Assembly (NCBI GenBank): GCA_015478655.1
Contig: JADMIJ010000032.1
Coordinates: 1-43,884 of the forward strand
DNA from: Acidimicrobiales bacterium
Lineage (GTDB): Bacteria > Actinomycetota > Acidimicrobiia > Acidimicrobiales > RAAP-2
Reading direction: 5' to 3'
DNA length: 43,884 bases
The number at the start of each line of letters is the position of its first letter. Position 1 is the stretch's first letter. The notes under the pieces are model-generated. The model saw only the letters and a list, made by a program, of their open reading frames with translations, ran no database searches and was not told the origin of the DNA. A program made the position numbers and the translations under genes. Below are positions 23,496-32,782 of this stretch, piece after piece.

Positions 23496-25064
23496 ATGAC
23501 GATGACGAAAGACGCAGTCGCAACCGAGGTCGCCTCGGCGCAGGGCACGTTCGTGGCGCCGGGGCGCGCCGGCAGCGTGGTGGAAGTGAAGCCCCGCTAC
23601 GACAACTTCATCGGCGGCGCCTGGGTCGCCCCTGTGAAGGGGCGGTACATGATGAACCTAAGTCCGGTCAACGGATTGCCATTCTGCGAGGTGGCAAAGT
23701 CGACGGCCGAGGACGTGGAGTTGGCTCTCGACGCCGCCCATCGGGCCAAGGATGCCTGGGGCGAGAGCTCGCTCACCGAGCGAGCCGCTGTGCTCAACCG
23801 CATCGCCGACGCCATCGAGGCCAACCTCGAAATGCTGGCTGTCGCAGAATCGTGGGAGAACGGCAAGCCGGTCCGTGAGACGCTGGCGGCGGACATCCCC
23901 CTGGCTGTCGACCATTTCCGCTATTTCGCCGGCGCCACTCGGTCGCTCGAGGGCCATTCCACCGAGATCGACAAGGACACCGTCGCCTACCACTTCCACG
24001 AGCCGTTGGGCGTGGTCGGCCAGATCATCCCCTTCAACTTCCCGCTTCTGATGGCCGCATGGAAGATCGCACCCGCCCTTGCCGCCGGCAACTGCACGGT
24101 CGTCAAGCCCGCCTCGCCCACCCCGTGGTCGATCCTCAAACTGGCCGAAGTGATCGGGGACGTGGTGCCCTCCGGAGTGATCAACATCGTGACCGGTCCC
24201 GGTGGCGAGATCGGGAAGGCCCTGGCATCAAGCCCGCGAATCGCCAAGATCGGATTCACCGGCGAGACGACCACCGGACGACTGATCATGCAGTACGCGG
24301 CTGAGAACCTCATCCCTTCCACTGTGGAGCTGGGCGGGAAGTCCCCCAACATTTTCTTTGCCGACGTGATGGATGAGGACGACGAATTCTTGGACAAGGC
24401 GATTGAGGGCCTGGTCCTCTACGCGTTCAACAAGGGCGAAGTGTGCACGTGCCCGTCCCGGGCGCTGATCCACGAGTCGATCTACGACCGGTTCATGGAG
24501 CGTTGCCTCGATCGGATCCGGTTGATCACCCAGGGAAACCCGCTCGACCCGAACACGATGATCGGACCTCAGGTCTCGAAGCAGCAGATCGAGAAGATCG
24601 CCTCCTACGTCGACATCGGTCTCCAAGAGGGCGCTGAGTGCCTCATCGGAGGGAAGGAGGCCGAGCTCGGAGGGGACCTCGAGGGCGGCTACTACTTCGA
24701 GCCCACGGTGCTGAAGGGTCACAACAAGATGCGGGTCTTCCAAGAGGAGATCTTTGGCCCCGTCCTCGCCGTGACCACCTTCAAGGACGAGGCGGACGCC
24801 GTGGCCATCGCCAACGACACGCTGTATGGCCTGGGTGCCGGCGTGTGGACCCGCAACGGCAACGTCGCCTACCGGATGGGTCGGGCTATCAAGGCCGGAA
24901 GGGTGTGGACCAACTGCTACCACCTCTATCCCGCCGGGGCCGCCTTCGGCGGCTACAAGATCTCGGGCGTCGGGCGGGAGAACCACCAGATGATGTTGGA
25001 GCACTACTCCCAGACCAAGAACCTCTTGGTCAGCTACAGCACGAAGCCTCTGGGGTTCTTCTGA
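23496..25064 (+). CDS. NAD-dependent aldehyde dehydrogenase (ExaC/AldB type)
   Basis: 522 residues from ATG 23496 (GAGG 9 nt upstream). Features: [29 protein letters not shown], general base E278 in ELGGKSPN, catalytic Cys317 in [12 protein letters not shown], and EEIFGPVL. The FNKGEVCTC signature and a following DUF779 gene are typical of acetaldehyde dehydrogenase II. Oxidises acetaldehyde or longer aldehydes to the acid with NAD+. Forms a unit with DUF779 (14 bp apart), ended by a hairpin at 25462. Confidence 0.94.
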   Translation: MTMTKDAVATEVASAQGTFVAPGRAGSVVEVKPRYDNFIGGAWVAPVKGRYMMNLSPVNGLPFCEVAKSTAEDVELALDAAHRAKDAWGESSLTERAAVLNRIADAIEANLEMLAVAESWENGKPVRETLAADIPLAVDHFRYFAGATRSLEGHSTEIDKDTVAYHFHEPLGVVGQIIPFNFPLLMAAWKIAPALAAGNCTVVKPASPTPWSILKLAEVIGDVVPSGVINIVTGPGGEIGKALASSPRIAKIGFTGETTTGRLIMQYAAENLIPSTVELGGKSPNIFFADVMDEDDEFLDKAIEGLVLYAFNKGEVCTCPSRALIHESIYDRFMERCLDRIRLITQGNPLDPNTMIGPQVSKQQIEKIASYVDIGLQEGAECLIGGKEAELGGDLEGGYYFEPTVLKGHNKMRVFQEEIFGPVLAVTTFKDEADAVAIANDTLYGLGAGVWTRNGNVAYRMGRAIKAGRVWTNCYHLYPAGAAFGGYKISGVGRENHQMMLEHYSQTKNLLVSYSTKPLGFF

Positions 25065-25078
25065 ACCGACCTCCGGGC

Positions 25079-25450
25079 ATGGACGACCGGATCAGCGTGC
25101 CCCGCGTGGTGGCCACCCCGGCAGCACTCGAGGCAGTGACGCGTTTGGTCGCCGAACGAGGGCCGATCATGCTCTTCCAGTCGGGAGGGTGTTGCGACGG
25201 CAGCCTCCCGATGTGCTTCGACGACGGCGAGTTGGTGGTCGGTGACCGGGATGTCCTGCTCGGGACGGTCGGTGGGTGTCCGTTCTACATCGACGGACGC
25301 CAGTACGAGGTGTGGAAGCACACCCAGCTCATTGTCGACGTGGGCGAAGGAGCGCCCGAGGGCTTCTCCCTCCCGGCCGGCGAGGATGGCCACTTTGTCA
25401 CTCGGTCCCGAGCCTTCGCCGACTCCGAACGGGTGGCGGAGAAGGATTGA
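25079..25450 (+). CDS. DUF779 family protein
   Basis: 123 residues from ATG 25079. Family signature FQSGGCCDGSLPMCF followed by LLGTVGGCPFYIDGRQYEVW and HTQLIVDV; four or five conserved cysteines suggest metal binding. DUF779 genes regularly follow aldehyde dehydrogenases of the ExaC/AldB type, as here; the biochemical role is unknown, perhaps maturation or protection of the enzyme. Confidence 0.92.
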   Translation: MDDRISVPRVVATPAALEAVTRLVAERGPIMLFQSGGCCDGSLPMCFDDGELVVGDRDVLLGTVGGCPFYIDGRQYEVWKHTQLIVDVGEGAPEGFSLPAGEDGHFVTRSRAFADSERVAEKD

Positions 25451-25461
25451 CACGGTCTTCG

Positions 25462-25480
25462 GCGAGGGCGGGACCCTCGC
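25462..25480 (+). terminator. Candidate hairpin after DUF779
   Basis: GCGAGGG and CCCTCGC form a perfect 7-bp GC stem around CGGGA, 11 bp after the DUF779 stop. No T-run follows. It precedes box 13 and could insulate the next unit. Confidence 0.4.
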
Positions 25481-25520
25481 AGGAGGTCGATCCGGACTCT
25501 CATCGGCCGCCGTTCATGTG

Positions 25521-25563
25521 GGGACCTTTGGCACTGGTTCAGCGCCCCCAGTGACCCCATAAT
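25521..25563 (+). promoter_or_regulatory. DosR-type box 13 with strong -10
   Basis: Box GGGACCTTTGGCACTG at 25521-25536; CATAAT at 25558-25563 is the best -10 in the series and sits at the same 22-nt step. Predicted +1 near 25570, 12 nt before the WS/DGAT ATG. Confidence 0.85.
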
Positions 25564-25581
25564 TGGGTTGGGGAGTGGTCA

Positions 25582-26964
25582 ATGAGCGATGAGCGCGTAC
25601 GTGTCACCGACACGATGAGTGGTTCCGACGCCTTGCTGTGGACTGTCGGCCGGGACCCAGTGCTGCGGCCGACGGTGGTTGCGGTGATGGTCCTGGACCG
25701 CTCCCCTTGCTGGGGCGATGTCCAAGCTCGGATGGCCACGCTTGTCGAGTTCGTCCCCAGGCTGAGATCTCGTGCCGTGACGCGCCCAATGGGCCGCGGT
25801 AGGCCCCAATTCGTGACTGACGACCATTTCGATCTCGACTTCCACCTCCGACGCATCGGTCTGCCCGCCGATTCAACCTTCAGGCAGGTGCTCGACCTGG
25901 CCCAGGTGATGGCGGCCAGAGGGTTCGATGCAGAGCTCCCGCCCTGGGAGGCGGTCCTCATCGAGGGTGTGGACGGCGAGCGTGCCGCCATAGTCATCAA
26001 GCTGCACCACGCGCTCGTTGACGGAGTCGGGGGCATCGCCGTCCTGATGCATCTTCTGGACCGAGCCCGCCATCCATCGCCCGAGGGGGCCTCGGCGCCC
26101 GAGCCGACGCCGCAACGTGCACCTCCTGGGCTCCTCCAGCGTCTGCCGAAGCCGGGTCAGATCATCGACTCCATGGCGCAAGTCGCCAGGCATCCCATCG
26201 ACCAGCTGGAGCAGGTCATGGCCACGGTGGCCTCCGCGGCGCGCTTGCTGGCCCCTGCCGGCAGGCCGATCTCCCGGCTCATGACCCAACGTGGCTTCAA
26301 GAGAGGGTTCGAGGTGATCGACCTCGCACCCGACGCCCTGCGCCAGGCCGCCACCGCAACAGGCGGAACCCTCAACGACGTGTTCGTGGCTGGGGTCGTT
26401 CGTGGTCTGACGCTCTACCACCAACGGCACGGTGTGAGCATCGCCGGGCTGAGAGCCTTGATGCCGGTCAGTGTCCGCGCCGCCAACGACCCAGAAGGAG
26501 GAAACCACTTCGTGCCCGCCCGCTTCGTGGTTCCGGCTGCAGCGGACCCCGCCGAGTGCGTGCGCGAGGTGCACCGGATTGCAGGGTCGTGGAAGCACGC
26601 GCCGGGGCTCGCAGTGAGCGACGCACTGGCCATCGGAATGGGCTTGCTGCCAGATCCCCTTGTCACCGCCATGTGGGGCTCGATGCTGAAGGGCGGCGAC
26701 TTCTGTGTGACGAACGTCCCCGGTCCGCCGTTCGAGACCTATCTCGCCGGAGCCCGAGTCGAGCGCATGTATGCCTTTGCGCCTCCTTCGGGAGCGGCGG
26801 TGAACGTCTCGCTGGTCACCACGTCCGATCGGGCGTGCGTCGGCATCGTCGTCGACCGCGATGCGATTCCCGACGGTCCGGAACTGGCCGCCTGTCTGGC
26901 CGATGGTTTCGAGGAGATCGTTCACCTTGCAGACGACCCCACGCTTGATCGGCAGCCATCGTGA
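25582..26964 (+). CDS. Wax ester synthase / diacylglycerol acyltransferase (Tgs1-like)
   Basis: 460 residues from ATG 25582 (GGGGAG upstream). Active-site HHxxxDG as LHHALVDGVGG (H142, H143, D147). C-terminal NVPGPPF.TYLAGARVERMY is the second family motif. Esterifies diacylglycerol or fatty alcohols with acyl-CoA to make triacylglycerol or wax ester stores, at the membrane or lipid droplet. Tgs1 (Rv3130c) is the main TAG synthase of the M. tuberculosis DosR regulon, so box 13 in front of this gene fits. The stop overlaps the start of a decayed second copy (GTGA). Confidence 0.92.
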   Translation: MSDERVRVTDTMSGSDALLWTVGRDPVLRPTVVAVMVLDRSPCWGDVQARMATLVEFVPRLRSRAVTRPMGRGRPQFVTDDHFDLDFHLRRIGLPADSTFRQVLDLAQVMAARGFDAELPPWEAVLIEGVDGERAAIVIKLHHALVDGVGGIAVLMHLLDRARHPSPEGASAPEPTPQRAPPGLLQRLPKPGQIIDSMAQVARHPIDQLEQVMATVASAARLLAPAGRPISRLMTQRGFKRGFEVIDLAPDALRQAATATGGTLNDVFVAGVVRGLTLYHQRHGVSIAGLRALMPVSVRAANDPEGGNHFVPARFVVPAAADPAECVREVHRIAGSWKHAPGLAVSDALAIGMGLLPDPLVTAMWGSMLKGGDFCVTNVPGPPFETYLAGARVERMYAFAPPSGAAVNVSLVTTSDRACVGIVVDRDAIPDGPELAACLADGFEEIVHLADDPTLDRQPS

Positions 26965-27443
26965 GCGCGGCCGTTCAGTTGCTCTCCCCCCTCGAGGCAG
27001 GCTTCCTGTACTTGGAGTCGGCACGGACGCCGATGCACATGGGTTCGGTTGGCATCTTCGAAGGTGCCCCCTCCGTGACCGGCACGGGAGACTGCGTGTT
27101 GGGGCCGTCCGGGCCGAGATCGAGAGCCGCCTGCATCTGGTGCCGAAGGTCCGCCGACGTGTGCGGCTCTCGAGCCTCGGCCTGGCCGCTCCGGCGTGGG
27201 TGGACGATCCCCTGTTCGACCTGGCCAATCACGTCCGTGAAACCACACTACGGGCGCCTATGGCGGGCAACTGACGGTGGGCCTGCTTGCCGACCCCGAG
27301 GCGTGCCGGACCTCGACGTGTTGGCGGCTGGCATCGGTCAGGCGTTCTCCGAGTTGGTCGCTGCCGCGGGCGTTCGAAGCGGCGGCTCACCCGAAGAGGC
27401 AGTTGAAACCGGGATTGGTGTACAGGGAGGTTCGTCGTCATGA
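26961..27443 (+). pseudogene. Degenerate second WS/DGAT gene
   Basis: The first ~40 codons from GTG 26961 read LSPLEAGFLYLESARTPMHM, a normal WS/DGAT start. The pattern then jumps to another frame at about 27090 (IESRLHLVPKVRRRVRL, WVDDPLFDLANHV), ends near 27274, and only a C-terminal piece (about 27300-27443, IGQAFSELVAAAGV) remains. The central ~300 residues including HHxxxDG are missing, so it is inactive. It overlaps the intact paralogue upstream and the acyl-CoA synthetase start downstream, so it once belonged to the same operon. Confidence 0.8.
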
Positions 27444-29032
27444 AAGAGCTCGTCTACCCCAGGCTCCTGTTGCCACGCCTCGAGCAGCTAGGCGACAAGG
27501 TGGCATTCATCGACGTGACCGGTGATGGCATTCGCTACCAGGGCACCTTCGCCAACCACCTGGACCGTCTGCAGAAGCTGGCGAGTGCCATGCGGAGCGA
27601 GCTCGGTGTGACCCCTGGCGACCGGTTCGGGGTGCTGGCCACGAATGGTCATGAATTCATCGAGCTCTATCACGCGGCCATGTTCGGCGCGGGAATCATC
27701 AACCCGCTCAACATCCGTTTCACCGCTGCCGAGCTGGCCTACGTCCTCAACGACTCCGGTTCCAGGGTGGTTTTCACCGATCCGGTGTTCGCCTCGCTTC
27801 TCGATCGCGCCCGCCAGGAGGGGGCCAAGGTCGACAAGGTCATCGTCTTCGGCGAGTCAGGTGGCGGCACGGCCGGACTGGACGGCGACACGCTCGGCTA
27901 TGAAGAGGTCGTGGCGGCCGGCGAGCCGATCATGCCACCGGAGCCAGAAGAGAACGATGCCGCGATTCTCATGTACACCGGGGGGACGACGGGCTTCCCC
28001 AAGGGTGCACTGCTCGAGCAGCGGGCCGAGGTGCTCAACGTGTACCACGTTCTGGCCGAGATAGGGCTGCGCGAGGATCGGCGCTTCTTGTTCCAGTCAC
28101 CCATGTTCCACGCCGCGCTGGTGGCCGGCGTCCTCGGTATCCCCGCCACCGGAGCCACCTCGGTGACGATACCGTTGTTCGATCCCGGGTTGGTCGTAGA
28201 CGTCATCGAGGGTCAGAAGATTGACACGACGATGGTGATCCCGGTCATGCTGTCGATGCTGGAGCAAGTCGAAGGCTTCAGGCCAGAACGTATGCGGTCG
28301 TTGCGTCAACTGGTCTACGGCGCCTCTCCGATTTCGCAGGACCTCATTGGTCGATGGCTGAAGATGCTGCCTGAGACGGACTTCATCCAGGGATACGGCA
28401 TGACTGAGGCGGCTTCGGCCCTGACCTTCCTGGGCCCCGAGGACCACCGGCGCGGTGGTGACGTTCTGACCACTGCGGGCAGAGCCCTGTTCGGTGTCGA
28501 GTTGCGCGTGACCGATTCACTCGGCAACATCCTCCCACTGGGAGAGGCCGGGGAGGTATGCGCCCGTGGCGGCAACCTCATGCGCGAGTACTGGATGAGG
28601 CCGGAAGAGACGACAACGGTGATGCGTGACGGGTGGTATCGAACGGGAGACATGGGATTCATCGACGACGACGGCCTCTTGCACCTCACTGATCGAATGA
28701 AGGACATGATCGTCACGGGCGGGGAGAACGTCTACTCGATCGAGGTGGAGAACGCCCTTTCTTCTCATCCTGCCGTGCAAGAGGTCGCGGTGATCGGGAT
28801 TCCGAGCGACAAATGGGGGGAGGCGGTGCACGCCATCGTGGTCCTCCACCAGGGGATGAGGGCGTCGGCCGAGGAGTTGATCGAGTACGCCCGCCAGTTC
28901 CTCGCCGGGTTCAAGGTCCCGAAATCGGTCGAGTTCCAGGACGGTCCGCTTCCGCTGTCCGGTGCGTTCAAGCCGCTCAAGCGCGAGCTGAGGCGTGGTT
29001 TTTGGGAGGGTCACGAACGCCACGTGAGCTGA
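27440..29032 (+). CDS. Fatty-acyl-CoA synthetase (FadD type)
   Basis: 530 residues from ATG 27440 (GGGAGG 9 nt upstream). ANL superfamily motifs: P-loop YTGGTTGFPKGALL, GYGMTEAA, DGWYRTGDMGFIDDDG, hinge-type RMKDMIVTGGENVY and the C-terminal catalytic Lys region GAFKPLKRELR. Activates a fatty acid to acyl-CoA via acyl-AMP. In the WS/DGAT transcript, so it likely supplies acyl-CoA for storage lipid synthesis. A clear terminator follows. Confidence 0.93.
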   Translation: MKELVYPRLLLPRLEQLGDKVAFIDVTGDGIRYQGTFANHLDRLQKLASAMRSELGVTPGDRFGVLATNGHEFIELYHAAMFGAGIINPLNIRFTAAELAYVLNDSGSRVVFTDPVFASLLDRARQEGAKVDKVIVFGESGGGTAGLDGDTLGYEEVVAAGEPIMPPEPEENDAAILMYTGGTTGFPKGALLEQRAEVLNVYHVLAEIGLREDRRFLFQSPMFHAALVAGVLGIPATGATSVTIPLFDPGLVVDVIEGQKIDTTMVIPVMLSMLEQVEGFRPERMRSLRQLVYGASPISQDLIGRWLKMLPETDFIQGYGMTEAASALTFLGPEDHRRGGDVLTTAGRALFGVELRVTDSLGNILPLGEAGEVCARGGNLMREYWMRPEETTTVMRDGWYRTGDMGFIDDDGLLHLTDRMKDMIVTGGENVYSIEVENALSSHPAVQEVAVIGIPSDKWGEAVHAIVVLHQGMRASAEELIEYARQFLAGFKVPKSVEFQDGPLPLSGAFKPLKRELRRGFWEGHERHVS

Positions 29033-29066
29033 TTCCGCGCGTCCCTCGGGAGCGGAATCGTTTTCC
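29031..29066 (+). terminator. Rho-independent-type terminator after acyl-CoA synthetase
   Basis: GATTCCGC (29031-29038) and GCGGAATC (29052-29059) form a perfect 8-bp stem with a 13-nt loop, starting within the stop codon and followed by GTTTTCC. It would end the box-13 operon. Confidence 0.6.
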
Positions 29067-29149
29067 GAGGTCCACCGGTACCAACTTCAATTGGACAGGT
29101 CACGATGGGTCGAGCCTGCTCGTGAGCATCCGCTGCGTGTGGAAGGATC

Positions 29150-30610
29150 GTGGCGTTGACCACGGCCAAACATGACGCACCCGAGTATTCCGTACGCCAG
29201 ATCGAGGTCCCCGCCAGCGCCCTGTCGCGCCTGGAACCACTCATCGGGGTTGAACGCTACCGCGCGCTTCGAACGGCGGCGGCGCAGGCCAGTCGGTTGC
29301 TCGAGGGATCGACAGTTTGGAATGTGAGCTCGACCGCTGCGGGCGGCGGAGTGGCCGAGATGCTTCAGATACTGGTGGGCTATACGCTCGACGCCAACAT
29401 CGATATTCGGTGGCTGGTGATGAGCGGAGACCCCGAGTTCTTCGCCATCACCAAGCGGATCCACAATCGACTTCACGGAGCAGCCGGGGACACGGGCCGC
29501 CTCTCCGCCAACGAGAAGGCTCACTACGAGAATGTGACGGCTGCCAACGCCGGGAGCATGATGAGCCGTGTTGGTCGCGGCGACGTGGTCCTCCTTCACG
29601 ATCCGCAAACGGCCGGCATGTCGGCACCACTCGCCGAGGCAGGAGCTCGGGTGATCTGGCGATGCCACATCGGGCGCGAGGATGAGAACGAGTGGACCGA
29701 GGAGGCCTGGTCGTTTCTTCGGCCCCACCTTGCTCCCTGCGATGCGTATGTCTTCTCCTTGCGCGAGTACGTCCCCTCGTGGATGGACGAGTCCAAGGTC
29801 CGGGTGATCCCTCCATCCATCGACCCTTTCTCACCGAAGAACCAGGAGATGTCGGCGGAAAACGTGACGCTCACGCTGGGTCGGATCGGTCTCCTCCCCG
29901 GGAGTGGCAACGGGTCTCCGGGCTTGTTCACCCGTGGCAACGGGGTATCGGGACGAGTCGAACGGCCGGCGGCGATCCTGTCCGAAGGCGGGTCGCCCTT
30001 GCGGCCAGAGGTCCCGCTGGTGGTCCAGGTTTCCCGGTGGGACCGATTGAAGGACATGGCTGGGGTCATGCGGGGGTTTGCCGCGGGAGTGCCAGGCCGT
30101 ATTGGCGCTCATCTGGCCCTCGTGGGCCCCTCCGTGGCTGACGTTGCTGACGACCCCGAAGGCGCCCAGGTGTACGCCGAGTGCGCGGCGATCTGGGAGG
30201 ACCTGCCCGTCGAGGCACGCCGGTTGGTGACACTGGTCACCCTGCCGATGGAGGACATCGACGAGAACGCGGCAATGGTCAACGCCATCCAACGCCATGC
30301 GACCGTGATCGTCCAGAAGAGCCTGGTGGAAGGCTTCGGGCTCACGGTTGCTGAGGGTATGTGGAAGGCCAAGGCCGTGGTGGCCTCGAGCATCGGCGGT
30401 ATCACCGCCCAGATTGTTCCCGGAACCGGCATCCTGTTGGAGGACTCTTCGGACCTCACCTTCTTCGGAGCCACGCTTGTCGAACTCCTGGCCCGTCCCG
30501 GCGAGATCAGCGCCCTCGGCGCACGTGCCCGCCAGCACGTGCTCGAAAGTTATGTGGGTGACCAGCACCTGGTTCTCTTCGCACAGCTGATTGCCTCGCT
30601 GTCCCGGTGA
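29150..30610 (+). CDS. GT4 trehalose synthase (TreT-like)
   Basis: 486 residues from GTG 29150 (TTG 29156 has better spacing to GGAAGG). TreT-type features: GSTVWNVSSTAAGGGVAEML near the N-terminus, HDPQTAGM, RCHIGREDENEWTEEAW, donor-binding VVQVSRWDRLKDM and the EX7E motif in EGFGLTVAEGM. These enzymes reversibly make trehalose from NDP-glucose and glucose. An insertion at about 240-285 (glycine/serine-rich, GLLPGSGNGSPG) is not typical. No box was found in the 117-bp upstream gap, which begins with the terminator. Fits with the GH65 phosphorylase as a trehalose synthesis/breakdown pair, by inference. Confidence 0.85.
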   Translation: MALTTAKHDAPEYSVRQIEVPASALSRLEPLIGVERYRALRTAAAQASRLLEGSTVWNVSSTAAGGGVAEMLQILVGYTLDANIDIRWLVMSGDPEFFAITKRIHNRLHGAAGDTGRLSANEKAHYENVTAANAGSMMSRVGRGDVVLLHDPQTAGMSAPLAEAGARVIWRCHIGREDENEWTEEAWSFLRPHLAPCDAYVFSLREYVPSWMDESKVRVIPPSIDPFSPKNQEMSAENVTLTLGRIGLLPGSGNGSPGLFTRGNGVSGRVERPAAILSEGGSPLRPEVPLVVQVSRWDRLKDMAGVMRGFAAGVPGRIGAHLALVGPSVADVADDPEGAQVYAECAAIWEDLPVEARRLVTLVTLPMEDIDENAAMVNAIQRHATVIVQKSLVEGFGLTVAEGMWKAKAVVASSIGGITAQIVPGTGILLEDSSDLTFFGATLVELLARPGEISALGARARQHVLESYVGDQHLVLFAQLIASLSR

Positions 30611-30698
30611 AGATCGAGGCAGTGGCGCGCTCCGGCCCACCGGCACAAGGACCCGAACCGCCTGTGCCCAGGGATAGCCGGCCCGGGCAGCTCAGGGT

Positions 30699-31688
30699 TC
30701 AGCAGGGGTCTGTTTCCCGGCCGGGCGGGGTGAGTCCCCGGTACGCCTCCAGCGGCCCGAGCTCGCCGTTCACGACCCGGTTGATCATGGCGCATATCGG
30801 CAGATCGAGATGGTGGCGCTCTGCCAGTTCGAGCGCCACGGATGCGGTATTGACTCCTTCGGCAACCATATGCATCTCCCCCAGGACCTCCTCCAGCGCG
30901 CGACCTCGACCCAGCTGCTCGCCCACGGCACGGTTGCGGCCGTAGGGGCTCATGCAGGTGACGATCAGATCACCCATGCCGGCCAACCCGGCGAAGGTGG
31001 CCGGTTGAGCGCCCATGGCCACACCGAGCCGTGTGAGCTCGGCCAATCCCCGTGACATGACCGCCGCCCGCGTGTTGTCGCCTACGCCCAGACCCTCGCC
31101 GATCCCGGTGGCGATGGCGATCACGTTTTTCAGGGCGCCGCCCATCTCGCACCCGACGACGTCGTCGTTGAGGTACACGCGAAAGACGCCTCGGGTGAAG
31201 ACCGCCTGAATGGCGTTGGCCACTTCGAGGTCATCGGTGGCAATCACCGCTGCAGCTGCCTTTCCCGCCATGATCTCCCAGGCGATGTTGGGACCGGTCA
31301 AGGCGGCCACCGGGTGCCCCGGTATCACCTCCCTGATCACCTCGGTCATTCGTAGGAGCGATCCACGCTCGAGGCCCTTGGAGAGGCTGACGATTGGTAT
31401 CCAATGTCGGATGTACTCAACGGCCTCCTCGAGGACGCATCGGAACCCCGAAGTCGGCACGCCGATGACGAGAAGGTCGGCGTCACCAGCGGCCTCTCCG
31501 ATCAACGGGGTGGCCGACAGCTCGACGGGCAGATCGAAACCGGGCAGGTATTTCGGATTGACATGGTCCACGGTCACCGACTTGGCGACCTCGGGATCTC
31601 GTGCCCACAGCACGGTGTCGTGCCGTGGCGCCACCAAGGAGGCCAGCGTCGTACCCCAGGAGCCTGCGCCGAGCACCCCGATCCTCAT
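30699..31688 (-). CDS. gpsA: NAD(P)-dependent glycerol-3-phosphate dehydrogenase
   Basis: 329 residues from ATG 31688. N-terminal Rossmann motif GVLGAGSWGTTLA, SLSKGLE, the GPNIAWEI substrate loop, catalytic Lys in GCEMGGALKNVIAIA, and the C-terminal GMGDLIVTCMSPYGRNR. Reduces dihydroxyacetone phosphate to sn-glycerol-3-phosphate, the backbone for phospholipid and triacylglycerol. Convergent with the trehalose synthase; 47 bp downstream of the cytochrome operon on the same strand, so it may be read with it. Confidence 0.95.
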   Translation of the reverse strand: MRIGVLGAGSWGTTLASLVAPRHDTVLWARDPEVAKSVTVDHVNPKYLPGFDLPVELSATPLIGEAAGDADLLVIGVPTSGFRCVLEEAVEYIRHWIPIVSLSKGLERGSLLRMTEVIREVIPGHPVAALTGPNIAWEIMAGKAAAAVIATDDLEVANAIQAVFTRGVFRVYLNDDVVGCEMGGALKNVIAIATGIGEGLGVGDNTRAAVMSRGLAELTRLGVAMGAQPATFAGLAGMGDLIVTCMSPYGRNRAVGEQLGRGRALEEVLGEMHMVAEGVNTASVALELAERHHLDLPICAMINRVVNGELGPLEAYRGLTPPGRETDPC

Positions 31689-31735
31689 TCAGCACCAGCC
31701 TCGTGGCCCAGGGTCATGAGCGGCATACGGGAGCC

Positions 31736-32782
31736 CTACGCCGTACTGGACACTGGTGACGGAGGTGGAGCCGCGGTCGGCCCCTTTCCGGTAACGGCCT
31801 TTGCCGAGATATCCCGGTAGTGCTGTCGCCAGATAAGGCGGTAGATCCGGGTCCAGCGCGGGATCGAGCGAAGTCCGGGGATGAAGGGAACCAAGGCCAA
31901 CAGCAAGGTCAGGACCATCATGATGCCCCAGACCTGGAGATCGGCGTTCGACGAGGTCTTCATCGGTGGCACCTGGTACCAGAGGGTGTACAACCACAGC
32001 CAGGCCTGTCCCGGGTAGCTGCCCGTCTCGTTCATCATCCCCCACTGGCTCCCGGAGAGGTGCTGGCCCTGGGCCAGATTGGCCAGGTAGGTGCCATCGG
32101 CGATGAACAGCAGCGGCTTGGTGTAGTCGGTGCTGTAGAACTGGCGGGAGCTGAGCAAGGCACCGTCCAGAGCCCCGCTGCGGGCCATCGAGGTCAGGGA
32201 ACTGATCATCGGGCCGACCGGACCGTATGGACCCCGGGGGATCTTCAGCGCACCCCGGTCAAATGTCGCATCGGCTACAGCCTTTTCGTAGGCGGTCGTC
32301 CACTTCGCCTGCTGGTCGGGCGAAGCAGAGGTGTAGGAAGTGACTGCGGCTTGCAGCTGCGGCTGATCAGGGAGCGTCCTCAGCGGTGCAATTACGTAGT
32401 CGTTGGCGGTGTCGATCGGATGGTGCACACCCAACCAATGGTTTGGAGAGAACGGACCTATCGACTGGGCTGTTCCCGCAGTGTTGTATGGCGGACCGTA
32501 CGTAGCGATGGCGCTGGTGCCGTCGAGCTCGGTGATGGCCGTCTGGGCGAAATCGACCGCGTCGGAGGTCGACCACGACTTCACGGTCACCGGCTTGTCG
32601 TCCGGCGAGGAGAAGATGACGGCCAGGCCTGCCACAAGAACCGATACCACCACGAGGGCGATCAGGAACTCCTTGACCAGATCGTAGGGGAGGTACTTCC
32701 CGTGCCATTCCTCGACGTCACGGTCCGGGTTGAAGCGTCGACGGCGACGGGACCCGCCGGAGGCGCCTGCCGCGACCGTCAT
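31736..32782 (-). CDS. Membrane subunit of cytochrome b6-like complex (subunit IV-like with large extracytoplasmic domain)
   Basis: 348 residues from ATG 32782, overlapping the cytochrome b stop (ATGA). After a basic N-terminus, KYLPYDLVKEFLIALVVVSV starts TM1 (about 35-60). A ~200-residue domain without cysteines or haem motif follows, then WLWLYTLWYQVPPM and a second hydrophobic segment (about 285-310) ending PFIPGLRSIPRW. The two ends resemble cytochrome b6f subunit IV/cytochrome b C-terminal helices, with the quinone-site PEWY region replaced; this reading is tentative. No CxxCH, so it is not a cytochrome c. Third gene of the operon behind box 14. Confidence 0.6.
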   Translation of the reverse strand: MTVAAGASGGSRRRRRFNPDRDVEEWHGKYLPYDLVKEFLIALVVVSVLVAGLAVIFSSPDDKPVTVKSWSTSDAVDFAQTAITELDGTSAIATYGPPYNTAGTAQSIGPFSPNHWLGVHHPIDTANDYVIAPLRTLPDQPQLQAAVTSYTSASPDQQAKWTTAYEKAVADATFDRGALKIPRGPYGPVGPMISSLTSMARSGALDGALLSSRQFYSTDYTKPLLFIADGTYLANLAQGQHLSGSQWGMMNETGSYPGQAWLWLYTLWYQVPPMKTSSNADLQVWGIMMVLTLLLALVPFIPGLRSIPRWTRIYRLIWRQHYRDISAKAVTGKGPTAAPPPSPVSSTA

